Source of the DNA: Bacillus sp. MYb209
Lineage (GTDB): Bacteria > Bacillota > Bacilli > Bacillales > Bacillaceae_G
Direction of reading: 5' to 3'
DNA: 64,000 nt
Assembly: GCF_002975175.1 (NCBI RefSeq)
Contig: NZ_PCNZ01000023.1
Span: 1 to 64,000 of the forward strand
Below are positions 16,441-24,801 of the stretch, piece by piece (the stretch's first letter is position 1; each line of letters begins with the position of its first letter). Below the pieces are notes generated by a model. That model saw only the letters and a list, made by a program, of their open reading frames with translations, ran no database searches and was not told the origin of the DNA. The translations under genes were made by a program, and so were the position numbers.

Positions 16441-16598
16441 ATAAAGTGAAACTTTAATCAGTGGGGGTTTTGTTCATCCCCCACTGATTATTAGCCTTCA
16501 CCAATCGGGCGTTTACGGGCAGCAGGGCTCCCACATAACTTCTTTGCTCTAGCCGAATTTTGAGGTGGAGTCTTACTGCCCGCAAATAGCGGGATAAA
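16441..16598 (+). repeat. bcr1-type repeat, copy 4 (complete)
   Basis: A 158-base copy bounded by ATAAA at 16441-16445 and 16594-16598. The outer hairpin is AATCAGTGGGGG / CCCCCACTGATT (16457-16487). The central region carries GGCGTTTACGGGCAGCAG and ends AAATAGCGGGATAAA. It is the most intact copy in this orientation and sits about 80 bases before the fumarase start. Confidence 0.88.
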
Positions 16599-16677
16599 TA
16601 AAAAGCTGAAGAGTATAACAATGGAATTTTCATTTCATAACGTTTTGGTAGCGTTCACAATTGAGGGGGAAGTAACA

Positions 16678-18201
16678 ATGGAAAAGCTTCAAGAAAGCAT
16701 GTATCAACTAATTGTTGAAACGTCAACGAACTTACCGAAAGATGTTCGTCGCGCAATTCAACAAGCGAAAGAACGAGAAAATGCAGGAACTCGTTCGGCG
16801 ATGGCACTTGGCACAATTACGAATAATATTAAAATGGCAGATGATAATATCTCGCCAATTTGCCAAGATACAGGGATGCCAACGTTTAAAATTTATACAC
16901 CAGTTGGTGTGAATCAATTAAAACTGAAGGAAGCTATCTATAGTGCGCTTGAGCGGGCGACAAAAGATGGTAAACTTCGTCCAAACTCTGTTGATTCTCT
17001 TTTTGGAGACAATAGCGGAAACAATTTAGGACCAGGTACACCTGTTATTAAGTTTGAACAATGGGAAAAAGATTACATTGATGCACGTTTAATTTTAAAG
17101 GGCGGGGGCTGTGAGAACAAAAATATTCAATATAGCTTGCCTTGTGAAATAGAAGGACTTGGACGAGCTGGGCGTGATTTAGAAGGAATTCGTAAATGCC
17201 TTCTTCATGCAGTATATCAAGCACAAGGGCAAGGGTGTAGCGCAGGGGTAATCGGCGTCGGTATCGGGGGAGACCGCACATCAGGTTACGAATTAGCAAA
17301 AAATCAATTATTCCGTACATTAGATGATGTAAATTCAGTTCCAGAATTACAAAAGCTTGAAGAGTATGTATTAGAGAATGCAAATAAGCTTGGCATTGGT
17401 ACGATGGGATTTGGCGGAGAAACAACTTTATTAGGTTGTAAAATTGGAGTATATAATCGTTTGCCAGCGAGCTTCTACGTATCTGTTGCGTATAATTGTT
17501 GGGCATATCGTCGTCTTGGCGTAACAATTCATCCTGAAACAGGTGAAATTATGGATTGGTTATACCAAGAAGGTGAAGATACACTTCAACAAGACGCTGC
17601 GCAAGAACAAACAGAGCAGCGTGAAATCGTATTACAAGCTCCAATTACAGAAGAGCAAATTCGTGAACTTCGTGTCGGGGATGTTGTTACAATTAACGGC
17701 ATGATGTACACAGGACGTGATGCAATTCATAAACATTTAATGGATAACGATTGTCCAGTAGATTTAAATGGACAAATTATTTATCACTGTGGTCCAGTTG
17801 TAGTGAAAGATGAAAATGACAATTGGCAAATTAAAGCGGCAGGTCCAACGACAAGTATTCGTGAAGAGCCATATCAAGGTGATATTATGAAAAAGTTCGG
17901 TATTCGTGCTGTAATTGGTAAAGGTGGTATGGGTGCTAAAACATTAGCGGCTTTAGAAGAACATGGTGGTGTGTACTTAAATGCAATTGGTGGTGCAGCA
18001 CAATATTATGCTGAATGTATTAAAGAAGTGAAAGATGTTGATTTCTTACAATTCGGTATCCCAGAGGCAATGTGGCATTTACGTATCGATGGTTTTAAAG
18101 CAGTTGTAACGATGGATTCTCATGGTAAAAGTCTACATGCTGATGTTGATAAAACATCACTTGAAAAATTGGCGAGCTTTAAAGAACCTGTATTTAAGTA
18201 A
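16678..18201 (+). CDS. fumA: class I (iron-dependent) fumarate hydratase
   Basis: A 507-residue fused fumarase. The N-terminal half (to about 290) is the alpha catalytic domain that binds the [4Fe-4S] cluster, with the usual spaced cysteines (CQDTG near 62, GGGCENKN near 143, LLGCKIG near 246). The C-terminal half is the beta domain (GKGGMGAKT). It interconverts fumarate and malate in the TCA cycle. The start is ATG 16678, behind GAGGGGG; an in-frame ATG 57 bases upstream has no ribosome site. Its own terminator follows. Confidence 0.93.
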   Translation: MEKLQESMYQLIVETSTNLPKDVRRAIQQAKERENAGTRSAMALGTITNNIKMADDNISPICQDTGMPTFKIYTPVGVNQLKLKEAIYSALERATKDGKLRPNSVDSLFGDNSGNNLGPGTPVIKFEQWEKDYIDARLILKGGGCENKNIQYSLPCEIEGLGRAGRDLEGIRKCLLHAVYQAQGQGCSAGVIGVGIGGDRTSGYELAKNQLFRTLDDVNSVPELQKLEEYVLENANKLGIGTMGFGGETTLLGCKIGVYNRLPASFYVSVAYNCWAYRRLGVTIHPETGEIMDWLYQEGEDTLQQDAAQEQTEQREIVLQAPITEEQIRELRVGDVVTINGMMYTGRDAIHKHLMDNDCPVDLNGQIIYHCGPVVVKDENDNWQIKAAGPTTSIREEPYQGDIMKKFGIRAVIGKGGMGAKTLAALEEHGGVYLNAIGGAAQYYAECIKEVKDVDFLQFGIPEAMWHLRIDGFKAVVTMDSHGKSLHADVDKTSLEKLASFKEPVFK

Positions 18202-18205
18202 AGAG

Positions 18206-18239
18206 AAATGCATCTCGAATTATTCGAGGTGCATTTTTT
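18206..18239 (+). terminator. terminator after fumarase
   Basis: Stem AAATGCATCTCGA (18206-18218) / TCGAGGTGCATTT (18224-18236), then T. Confidence 0.87.
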
Positions 18240-18326
18240 GGTATATATAGAAAAACATGTTCAGCATGAAAGAAAGCAGGGAAACAGAAACTACAGGTAC
18301 GATTATATATGGAAAGGAGACTATTT

Positions 18327-19109
18327 ATGAAATATAAATGGTTATATATAGGTCTCATTTTTTCAATTATGATGGCACTTGTTCCAGTTTCAACATTTGC
18401 TTATACGAATACACCACATAACTGGGGAATCCCACGTCCTAAAAATGAAACGGTGCCAGATGCAGGGAAACTATATACAGAATTACTACAAAAAAATGGT
18501 GGGTTTTATTTAGGAGATACGAAGAAAAAAGATATTTATTTAACATTTGATAATGGATACGAAAATGGATATACAGGAAAGATTTTAGATGTATTAAAGG
18601 AGAAAAAAGTACCAGCAACTTTCTTTGTGACGGGACACTATATAAAAACGCAAAAAGATTTATTATTAAGAATGAAAGATGAAGGACATATTATCGGGAA
18701 TCATTCTTGGAGTCATCCTGATTTTACGACAGTGAATGACGAGAAACTTCGTGAAGAATTAACAAGTGTAACGGAAGAAATTAAAAAAGTGACTGGGCAA
18801 AAAGAAGTGAAATATGTACGTCCTCCGCGAGGCGTGTTTAGTGAAAGAACGCTAGCTCTTACGAAAGAGATGGGATATTATAACGTATTTTGGTCGCTTG
18901 CATTTCTCGATTGGAAAGTAGATCAGCAAAGAGGATGGCAATATGCTCATAATAATGTAATGACTATGATTCATCCAGGATCTGTTTTGTTACTTCATGC
19001 AATATCAAAAGATAATGCAGAAGCACTTGCGAAAATCATTGATGATTTGCGCGAGAAAGGGTATCATTTTAAAAGCCTAGATGATTTAGTAAAAAGCAAT
19101 CAACCGTAA
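18327..19109 (+). CDS. pdaA: polysaccharide deacetylase PdaA
   Basis: A 260-residue exported deacetylase. The signal peptide is residues about 1-25. The NodB domain shows TFDNGYENG (the PdaA form of motif 1), HSWSHPDFT (motif 2, metal His pair) and RPPRG (motif 3). It matches PdaA, the N-acetylmuramic acid deacetylase needed to make muramic-delta-lactam in the spore cortex, which is required for germination. AAAGGAGA precedes ATG 18327. The downstream genes equal the B. subtilis yfjS-yfjP-yfjO order. Confidence 0.92.
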   Translation: MKYKWLYIGLIFSIMMALVPVSTFAYTNTPHNWGIPRPKNETVPDAGKLYTELLQKNGGFYLGDTKKKDIYLTFDNGYENGYTGKILDVLKEKKVPATFFVTGHYIKTQKDLLLRMKDEGHIIGNHSWSHPDFTTVNDEKLREELTSVTEEIKKVTGQKEVKYVRPPRGVFSERTLALTKEMGYYNVFWSLAFLDWKVDQQRGWQYAHNNVMTMIHPGSVLLLHAISKDNAEALAKIIDDLREKGYHFKSLDDLVKSNQP

Positions 19110-19130
19110 GCATGTATGCTTGCGGTTTTC
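19102..19130 (+). terminator. terminator at the pdaA 3' end
   Basis: Stem AACCGTAAGCA (19102-19112) / TGCTTGCGGTT (19117-19127), overlapping the stop codon. Confidence 0.75.
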
Positions 19131-19168
19131 TCATGCTATAATGATGTGTAAAAAGGATGGGGAAACGT

Positions 19169-20032
19169 ATGTGGAGCGAACATGTTACGTTAGAATATCC
19201 GTACCATTTTGAAGAAGTGCTAAAGCGTTTATCTTTCGACCCGTTAAACGTCATTCAATTAGACGAGAAAATAATTTATGTCCCGCTTTTTATAGACGAA
19301 GAACAAATTGTTATTCGTTTGCAAGGGATTGGTACTGTTCAAAATCCACAGTTTTGGATTTCCAGTCAGGCAGGATATCAAGAGAAAGTAATGAAACGAA
19401 TGAGGTCCATTTTTCACTGGAATGAGCCGTTTCAAAATATACAAGATCATTTTTTAAACACATCATTACGTCCACTGTTTGAAACATATGCTTATACTCC
19501 AATTATATTAGAATTTGATTATTTCGCTTGTCTTCTTCGTTGTATTATTCATCAACAAATAAATTTGAAATTTGCTACGGTGCTAACAGATCAATTTGTA
19601 AAACGATATGGGACAGAGAAGAACGGCGTTTTCTTTTTCCCAACACCAGAAACAGTAGCGAATATTTCAATAGAGGAATTGAGAGAGCAGAAGTTTAGTC
19701 AGCGAAAAGCCGAATATATAGTAGGATTAGCAAAACATATTGCAGGCGGTAAATTAGATTTAGCAAGGATAGAAAACGAAACAGAAGAAGAAGTATCGGC
19801 ACAATTGTTACCAATAAGGGGTATTGGAGCATGGACAGTGCAAAACTTTTTAATGTTTGGGCTTGGCCGGAAAAACATGTTTCCAGAAGCAGATATCGGG
19901 ATTAGGCGTGCACTTCAAGGTATATTTCAATTAGATAATAAGCCTGATGATGCATTTTTAGAAAAAGTGAAACAAGAGTGTGAACCATATTGCAGTTATG
20001 CAGCGTTATATTTATGGAAAAGTATAGAGTAG
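19169..20032 (+). CDS. DNA-3-methyladenine glycosylase (AlkA/YfjP-like)
   Basis: A 287-residue base-excision glycosylase of the HhH-GPD superfamily. The helix-hairpin-helix [15 protein letters not shown] is followed by PEADIGIRR, which contains the catalytic Asp. The N-terminal 100 residues form the AlkA/OGG-type extra domain. It should excise alkylated purines. ATG 19169 is preferred because AAAAGGATGGGG lies before it; ATG 19157 overlaps that site. It corresponds to yfjP by synteny. Only ten bases separate it from the following methyltransferase gene. Confidence 0.88.
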   Translation: MWSEHVTLEYPYHFEEVLKRLSFDPLNVIQLDEKIIYVPLFIDEEQIVIRLQGIGTVQNPQFWISSQAGYQEKVMKRMRSIFHWNEPFQNIQDHFLNTSLRPLFETYAYTPIILEFDYFACLLRCIIHQQINLKFATVLTDQFVKRYGTEKNGVFFFPTPETVANISIEELREQKFSQRKAEYIVGLAKHIAGGKLDLARIENETEEEVSAQLLPIRGIGAWTVQNFLMFGLGRKNMFPEADIGIRRALQGIFQLDNKPDDAFLEKVKQECEPYCSYAALYLWKSIE

Positions 20033-20042
20033 AGGTGTAATA

Positions 20043-21422
20043 ATGATACAAAAGCAACAAGAGAGTAAGTTGGAAGTTGGTCAAACGTTTCCTGTGACAA
20101 TTAAACGTCTGGGGATTAACGGAGAAGGCGTTGGTTATTTTAAGAGACAAGTTGTTTTCATTCCAGGGGCATTACCAGGAGAAGAAGTTGTTGCTGAAAC
20201 AACGAAAATTCAGCGTGGCTTCGCTGAAGCGAAAGTGAAGAAAGTTCGTAAATCATCACCACATCGTGTGAAAGCACCATGTTCAGTATATGAGGAGTGT
20301 GGTGGCTGTCAATTGCAGCATTTAGATTATAAAGAACAATTAAATCAAAAGCGTGATATCGTTGTACAAGCATTCGAAAAGTACATGAATAACAGTCTGG
20401 AAGAAAAAATTCGCCCGACGCTTGGTATGGAAAATCCATGGCATTATCGTAATAAAAGTCAATTGCAAGTGGGGCGTAAAGACGAAAAGGTTATTACAGG
20501 GTTATATAAGCAAAACTCACATCAATTAATTGATATTTCTCATTGCATGATTCAACATAAAGCAACGAATGAAGCGACAAAAGTTGTAAGACGTATATTA
20601 GAAAAATTAAATGTTTCTATTTACAATGAGAAAAAACAAAAGGGTTTAGTACGCACAATTGTGACACGTACTGCAGTTCAAACAGGGGAAGTGCAAGTCA
20701 CACTTATTACAACAAAAGAAGAATTACCAAATAAAGATCAATTTATTGCAGAAGTGCAAAAACAAATGCCAAGTGTTAAATCAATTATGCAAAACGTAAA
20801 CTGGCGTAAAACATCTGTTATTTTCGGTGATAAAACATTTAAATTAGCTGGAAAAGAAGTAATTCAAGAAACACTAGGTGATTTATCATTTGAATTATCA
20901 GCACGCGCATTCTTCCAATTAAATCCAGAACAAACGGTTGTTTTATACGATGAAGCGAAGAAAGCGGCTGCTTTAACAGGAAACGAGAAGATTGTGGATG
21001 CGTATTGTGGAGTCGGTACGATTGGACTTTGGCTTGCGAATGATGCAGAGGAAGTACGTGGTATGGATGTAATTCCAGAAGCGATTGAAGATGCAAAGAA
21101 AAATGCAAAACGCCACGGATTCACAAATGCAAAGTATGAAGCTGGTAAAGCGGAACAATGGTTACCGAAATGGGTGAAAGAAGGCTGGAGTCCAGATGTC
21201 ATTGTTGTCGATCCACCGCGTACAGGTTGCGATGATAAATTACTTGAAACGATTTTAAAAGTGAAACCGAAACAAGTTGTTTACGTGTCTTGTAATCCAT
21301 CCTCATTAGCACGTGATGTGGAAACATTAATGGAGAGCTATGAAGTGGAGTATGTACAACCAGTTGATATGTTCCCGCATACAGCTCATGTAGAAAATGT
21401 AGTGAAACTTGTCAGAAAGTAA
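20043..21422 (+). CDS. rlmD: 23S rRNA (uracil-5-)-methyltransferase RumA/RlmD-type
   Basis: A 459-residue SAM-dependent methyltransferase. A TRAM domain covers residues about 10-70. An iron-sulfur cluster motif is formed by Cys80, Cys86, Cys89 and Cys168. The Rossmann core has [10 protein letters not shown], then DPPRTGCD, and the catalytic Cys in [11 protein letters not shown] (about 417). These enzymes make 5-methyluridine in 23S rRNA. By position it equals B. subtilis YfjO, a paralogue of RlmCD (YefA), so the exact target base is uncertain. It probably shares a transcript with the glycosylase. Confidence 0.88.
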   Translation: MIQKQQESKLEVGQTFPVTIKRLGINGEGVGYFKRQVVFIPGALPGEEVVAETTKIQRGFAEAKVKKVRKSSPHRVKAPCSVYEECGGCQLQHLDYKEQLNQKRDIVVQAFEKYMNNSLEEKIRPTLGMENPWHYRNKSQLQVGRKDEKVITGLYKQNSHQLIDISHCMIQHKATNEATKVVRRILEKLNVSIYNEKKQKGLVRTIVTRTAVQTGEVQVTLITTKEELPNKDQFIAEVQKQMPSVKSIMQNVNWRKTSVIFGDKTFKLAGKEVIQETLGDLSFELSARAFFQLNPEQTVVLYDEAKKAAALTGNEKIVDAYCGVGTIGLWLANDAEEVRGMDVIPEAIEDAKKNAKRHGFTNAKYEAGKAEQWLPKWVKEGWSPDVIVVDPPRTGCDDKLLETILKVKPKQVVYVSCNPSSLARDVETLMESYEVEYVQPVDMFPHTAHVENVVKLVRK

Positions 21423-21440
21423 CATTCAATAAGGATATGT

Positions 21441-21480
21441 CCCTCACAAAGCAGGAGCTATGTGAGGGTATATTTTATTT
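21441..21480 (+). terminator. hairpin between rlmD-like gene and truA
   Basis: CCCTCACA (21441-21448) / TGTGAGGG (21461-21468), followed by TATATTTTATTT. Probably a weak terminator or attenuator. Confidence 0.6.
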
Positions 21481-21505
21481 AGCGAATGGAAGTAAGGAGA
21501 ATATA

Positions 21506-22243
21506 ATGAACAATTATAAATTGACGATTCAATATGACGGTGCGCGTTATAAAGGGTGGCAGCGTCTTGGCAATAATGACAATACGATTCAGGGGAAAAT
21601 CGAAAGTATAATATCTGAAATGGTCGGAAAAGAAATTGAAATTATCGGCTGTAGTAGAACGGATGCTGGTGTACACGCTTTGAATCAAGTAGCTAACTTT
21701 AAGAGTGATGAGAAATTAGTAGAACATAAAGTGAAAAAGTATTTAAATCAATATTTACCAAATGATATTAGTATTACGAGTGTAGAAGAAGTTTCAGATC
21801 GCTTCCATGCTCGTTACAATTCTAAGGCGAAAACATATTTATATAAAATTTGGAATGAAGAGCATACACATCCATTTATGCGTAAATATAGCATGCACGT
21901 TAATAAAAAATTAAATGTTGAGAGCATGCAGAAAGCAGCACAATATTTAATTGGTTCACATGACTTTACTGCTTTTTCAAATGCGAAATCTAAGAAAAAG
22001 TCTATGGTTCGAGAAGTGTACACACTTGATGTTTCTGAAGAGGCAGGTTTTGTACAAATTAGAGTAAGTGGTAACGGCTTCCTTCATAATATGGTCCGAA
22101 AAATTGTTGGAGCATTAATTGAAGTTGGATTAGGACAATTAGAGGCGGACGCAATTCCAAACATTTTAGAGGAAAAACAACGTAATCAAATTAATTGTCT
22201 GGCTGAGGCGAGCGGGTTGTATTTGGAGAGTGTTAAATTTTAA
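21506..22243 (+). CDS. truA: tRNA pseudouridine synthase TruA
   Basis: A 245-residue TruA-family enzyme that converts U38-40 of the tRNA anticodon stem to pseudouridine. The catalytic motif GCSRTDAGVHA has Asp53. VSGNGFLHNMVRKIVG in the C-terminal half is diagnostic. ATG 21506 follows AAGGAGA; the longer frame from 21437 overlaps the intergenic hairpin and is rejected. Its place outside the ribosomal-protein cluster suggests this is the second truA paralogue that many B. cereus-group genomes carry. Confidence 0.92.
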   Translation: MNNYKLTIQYDGARYKGWQRLGNNDNTIQGKIESIISEMVGKEIEIIGCSRTDAGVHALNQVANFKSDEKLVEHKVKKYLNQYLPNDISITSVEEVSDRFHARYNSKAKTYLYKIWNEEHTHPFMRKYSMHVNKKLNVESMQKAAQYLIGSHDFTAFSNAKSKKKSMVREVYTLDVSEEAGFVQIRVSGNGFLHNMVRKIVGALIEVGLGQLEADAIPNILEEKQRNQINCLAEASGLYLESVKF

Positions 22244-22254
22244 TAATAAGTAAA

Positions 22255-22286
22255 AAAATCGAGCTAATAAGGCTCGATTTTTTTTG
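22255..22286. terminator. terminator after truA
   Basis: Stem AAAATCGAGC (22255-22264) / GCTCGATTTT (22272-22281), then T. It can also serve the convergent small gene. Confidence 0.87.
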
Positions 22287-22296
22287 TACTTTGAAA

Positions 22297-22494
22297 TTAA
22301 GAAGATTTTTCTTTCTTCATACGTAGCTTCAAATTCCAAAAAGAAGCAAGCATAATAGCTGCAAAGGAGCCGCTAATTGTGCCTAATAGCTTTGCATAAG
22401 GAAAGCTGCTCATATCAATGAATAGCATTATACATAGGATGGTAGGGAAAAGGCCTAAATAGTGTAATAACTTTAACTTGTTATCATTACTCAT
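22297..22494 (-). CDS. small two-helix membrane protein
   Basis: A 65-residue protein with two hydrophobic segments (about 11-27 and 34-52) and a basic C-terminal tail (KLRMKKEKSS), so both ends are probably cytosolic. GAAAGGGG precedes ATG 22494. No family is recognised. It is flanked by the truA terminator and a bcr1 copy, so it is a stand-alone unit. Confidence 0.65.
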   Translation of the reverse strand: MSNDNKLKLLHYLGLFPTILCIMLFIDMSSFPYAKLLGTISGSFAAIMLASFWNLKLRMKKEKSS

Positions 22495-22572
22495 ATATAT
22501 CGCCCCTTTCTATCATGTCACATGTATATTATAACATATTTTTCCAAGTGATTACTTGTGCTTGGAGAAAGA

Positions 22573-22731
22573 CTCATCCCGCTATTTGAGGGCAGTAAGA
22601 CTTCCACCTCGAAATTCGGCGAATGCGAGGAAGTTAGGTGGGAGTCGGGCTGCCCGTAAAAGCTCAATTGGTGTGGGCTAATAATCAGTGGGGGATGGAC
22701 AAAACCCCCACTGATTAAAGTTTCACTTTAT
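22573..22731 (-). repeat. bcr1-type repeat, copy 5
   Basis: Near-complete copy ending TTAAAGTTTCAC-TTTAT (22727-22731). At the other end the boundary reads CTCAT instead of TTTAT, then CCCGCTATTTGAGGGCAG. It lies one base beyond the stop codon of the RocR-like gene and may end its transcript through the GGGGG/CCCCC hairpin. Confidence 0.87.
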
Positions 22732-22732
22732 T

Positions 22733-24136
22733 TCATATGTGTAAATGCAGTTTTTTAATTCGATATTGTAAGTTTTGTCTGCTCAATCCTAAAAATTTTG
22801 CGGCTTGTGAGATATTACCTTTATTTTCTTTAAGAATTTGATAGATATATTTCTTTTCCATTTCTTCGATTATATGTTTTAAAGTCTGTGGTGTATCAGT
22901 ATTGTGACTAGTTAGCGGAGTCTGCATATTGAGTTCCTTTTTTGCTAGTTCGCGAAAGTGCGTTGGCATATGGAACGCTGTAATGATATCCTCATCTTCT
23001 ATTAAGTTCATGGAGCCTTCAATTATATGTTCTAGTTCTCTCACATTACCAGGCCAATCGTATTTATAGAAGAAGTTATTTACGTTTAAATCTACATCTT
23101 TTACGCTAAGATCAAATTGGATATTGTATTTTTCAATAAAGTGTTGAACAAGATATACAATATCTTCTTTTCGTTCCCGTAAAGGTGGAAGACATAAAGT
23201 AACAACGCTTAATCGGTAATATAAGTCTTGCCTTAATCGATTGTATGCTATGGCTTCAAGAGGGTCTTCATTAATAGTTGCTATAATACGAACATCAATT
23301 TCTTTTTCTTGTGTGCCTCCAATTCTTCGTATTGTTTTTTCTTGTATAGCTCGCAGCAATTTAGCTTGAAGTGTTGGACTTAATGAGTTGATCTCATCTA
23401 ATAACAAAGTCCCGCCGTTTGCTTCTTCAAATAAACCAGGTTTATCTATTGCTCCTGTAAAAGCACCTCGATTTGTACCAAATAGTAGACTTTCCATTAA
23501 GGTTTCTGGTATAGCGGCACAGTTTTGCGAAATAAATGGTTTTGTTGAACGCTGGCTTTCATTATGGATGCTTTGCGCAAATAGCTCTTTACCAGTCCCT
23601 GTTTCTCCGATGAGAAATATGGAGGAGGATGTACGTATTACTCTCTTTGCTTCTGCAATGACCGATTGAATAGCTCTAGAATCACCAATTATGTGATCGA
23701 AGGTAAACTTAATATTTTGTTTGCGAGAAAGGTTCGTTTTCATTGTTTGCTTTAAATGACTAATCTCTTTTGAAATTTCAATAGCGCCTTTAATCTTTCC
23801 ATTTTCTATTATAGGAAAAGTATCGTTAATCGTCGTAATCTCTTGTCCTTTATTGTTAAAATAAGTTTGTTTTATATTTTTGTTTGTTTTTCCAAGTTTT
23901 AACGCCTCTATAAGAGTACTATTTTTATTTTCTTCGAATGCAAATACTTCTAAAGGATTTTTATCTAGCACATCAGAACGATCCATTGATTCAATGTCCA
24001 TCATTTTACGGTTATAGATAATCGTTTTACTTTCTTCATTAATAATATGAATCCCAATATCTAGTTCATTAAGTAAAGTTTCATATAGCATATTCATTTC
24101 AATAATCTTTTTAAAATTGATTTCTTCTGTATGCAT
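22733..24136 (-). CDS. rocR: sigma-54 dependent transcriptional activator, RocR-like
   Basis: A 467-residue enhancer-binding protein. The N-terminal PAS domain (about 15-115) resembles RocR closely (DIGIHI, YNRKMM, FNNKGQEITTIN). The AAA+ domain has Walker A GETGTGKE (about 176) and the sigma-54 contact loop GAFTGA (about 224). A Fis-type helix-turn-helix is at the end (NISQAAKFLGLSRQNLQYR). RocR senses ornithine/citrulline and activates arginine catabolism. Here it is divergent from a transporter/peptidase operon with a -24/-12 promoter, its likely target. ATG 24136 follows GGAGAAG. Confidence 0.88.
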   Translation of the reverse strand: MHTEEINFKKIIEMNMLYETLLNELDIGIHIINEESKTIIYNRKMMDIESMDRSDVLDKNPLEVFAFEENKNSTLIEALKLGKTNKNIKQTYFNNKGQEITTINDTFPIIENGKIKGAIEISKEISHLKQTMKTNLSRKQNIKFTFDHIIGDSRAIQSVIAEAKRVIRTSSSIFLIGETGTGKELFAQSIHNESQRSTKPFISQNCAAIPETLMESLLFGTNRGAFTGAIDKPGLFEEANGGTLLLDEINSLSPTLQAKLLRAIQEKTIRRIGGTQEKEIDVRIIATINEDPLEAIAYNRLRQDLYYRLSVVTLCLPPLRERKEDIVYLVQHFIEKYNIQFDLSVKDVDLNVNNFFYKYDWPGNVRELEHIIEGSMNLIEDEDIITAFHMPTHFRELAKKELNMQTPLTSHNTDTPQTLKHIIEEMEKKYIYQILKENKGNISQAAKFLGLSRQNLQYRIKKLHLHI

Positions 24137-24207
24137 GTATTATCTTCTCCTCGTTATACCCTATGAAGACTGACTTTTTATAATTTTATTAAAATTCTTA
24201 TAAAATC

Positions 24208-24263
24208 GCAAAATTTTTTTGCTATTTTCTCTTAAAACTTTTCAAATGATAGAAAAATTTTGC
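24208..24263. promoter_or_regulatory. upstream activating palindromes for the RocR-like activator
   Basis: GCAAAATTTTTTTGC (24208-24222) is a hyphenated perfect palindrome, and AAAAATTTTGC (24253-24263) repeats one arm in inverted orientation 40 bases away. They lie about 95-110 bases upstream of the GG of the -24/-12 promoter, the normal distance for enhancer-binding proteins. Confidence 0.65.
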
Positions 24264-24315
24264 GGTTATGTAGATTTTTTTCGTAAGAAATCCCAATTTT
24301 ACATAGGTGTTGAGG

Positions 24316-24332
24316 TTGGTACGTATTTTGCA
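24316..24332 (+). promoter_or_regulatory. sigma-54 (-24/-12) promoter
   Basis: TTGGTACGTATTTTGCA: GG at 24318-24319 and GC at 24330-24331, exactly 12 bases apart, in the TTGGCAC-N5-TTGC context. A transcript from about 24342 covers the small leader frame and the carrier-domain and permease genes. Confidence 0.88.
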
Positions 24333-24375
24333 TGAATAGTAGTTGAAATCTCTAAATTTAAAGAGTAGGGGGATT

Positions 24376-24441
24376 ATGAATCTTTATAGGTTATGCAACG
24401 TTTCAGTGCCAATTAATAAGAGGGAGGAATTTATAAAGTGA
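24376..24441 (+). CDS. 21-residue leader peptide of the sigma-54 operon
   Basis: ATG 24376 follows AGGGGG (24367-24372). The frame encodes MNLYRLCNVSVPINKREEFI plus Lys, and its TGA (24439-24441) overlaps the GTG start of the next gene (GTGA). The strong ribosome site and stop/start overlap suggest translational coupling. The product is unlike any family known to me. It may be a sensing leader peptide or only a coupling device. Confidence 0.5.
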   Translation: MNLYRLCNVSVPINKREEFIK

Positions 24442-24692
24442 AGATGGTTATAGAAGGTGTGTATAGTCCTTGTTACGGGAAAGTAGAGAAATTATTCGTT
24501 ACTGAAAGTTCTTACGTATATGAGTGGGAAAAATTAGCGTTAATTGAAACAATAGATAAGCAGCAAGTGGAAATTAAAGTGGGAATCAGTGGTTATATCG
24601 AATCATTAGAAGTGGTAGAAGGACAAGCTATCGCTGATCAAAAATTATTAATAACAGTGAGGGATGACCTTTTAATAACAGGTAGTGATTAA
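24438..24692 (+). CDS. biotin/lipoyl-attachment-domain-like protein
   Basis: An 84-residue single domain with the flat-barrel pattern of biotinyl/lipoyl carriers. The N-terminal strand has a Gly turn (SPCYGKVEKLFV), a middle hairpin holds IETIDKQQVEI, and the C-terminal half has SGYIESLEVVEGQ. The usual biotin motif (A/V-M-K-M) is absent; a Lys is present in a lipoyl-like DK turn, but one residue out of register. The GTG start at 24438 is preceded by GGGAGG. Modification is uncertain. The context, first full gene of a RocR-type operon, suggests amino-acid catabolism. Confidence 0.7.
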   Translation: MKMVIEGVYSPCYGKVEKLFVTESSYVYEWEKLALIETIDKQQVEIKVGISGYIESLEVVEGQAIADQKLLITVRDDLLITGSD

Positions 24693-24801
24693 TATAAGTA
24701 ATATGTATTTTTGCTCTTTTAAATAATTATTTTTACTATGAAGAATTTTTAAAACTCTTACATTAAATGGATTTGCAAAGTGAAAAGGGGGGATTTATAT
24801 A

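Noticed and set aside
20158-20439. long antisense frames inside the rRNA methyltransferase, nagE, pflB and glutamate synthase genes
   Set aside because: They are shadows of well-supported genes, with no ribosome site or recognisable product.
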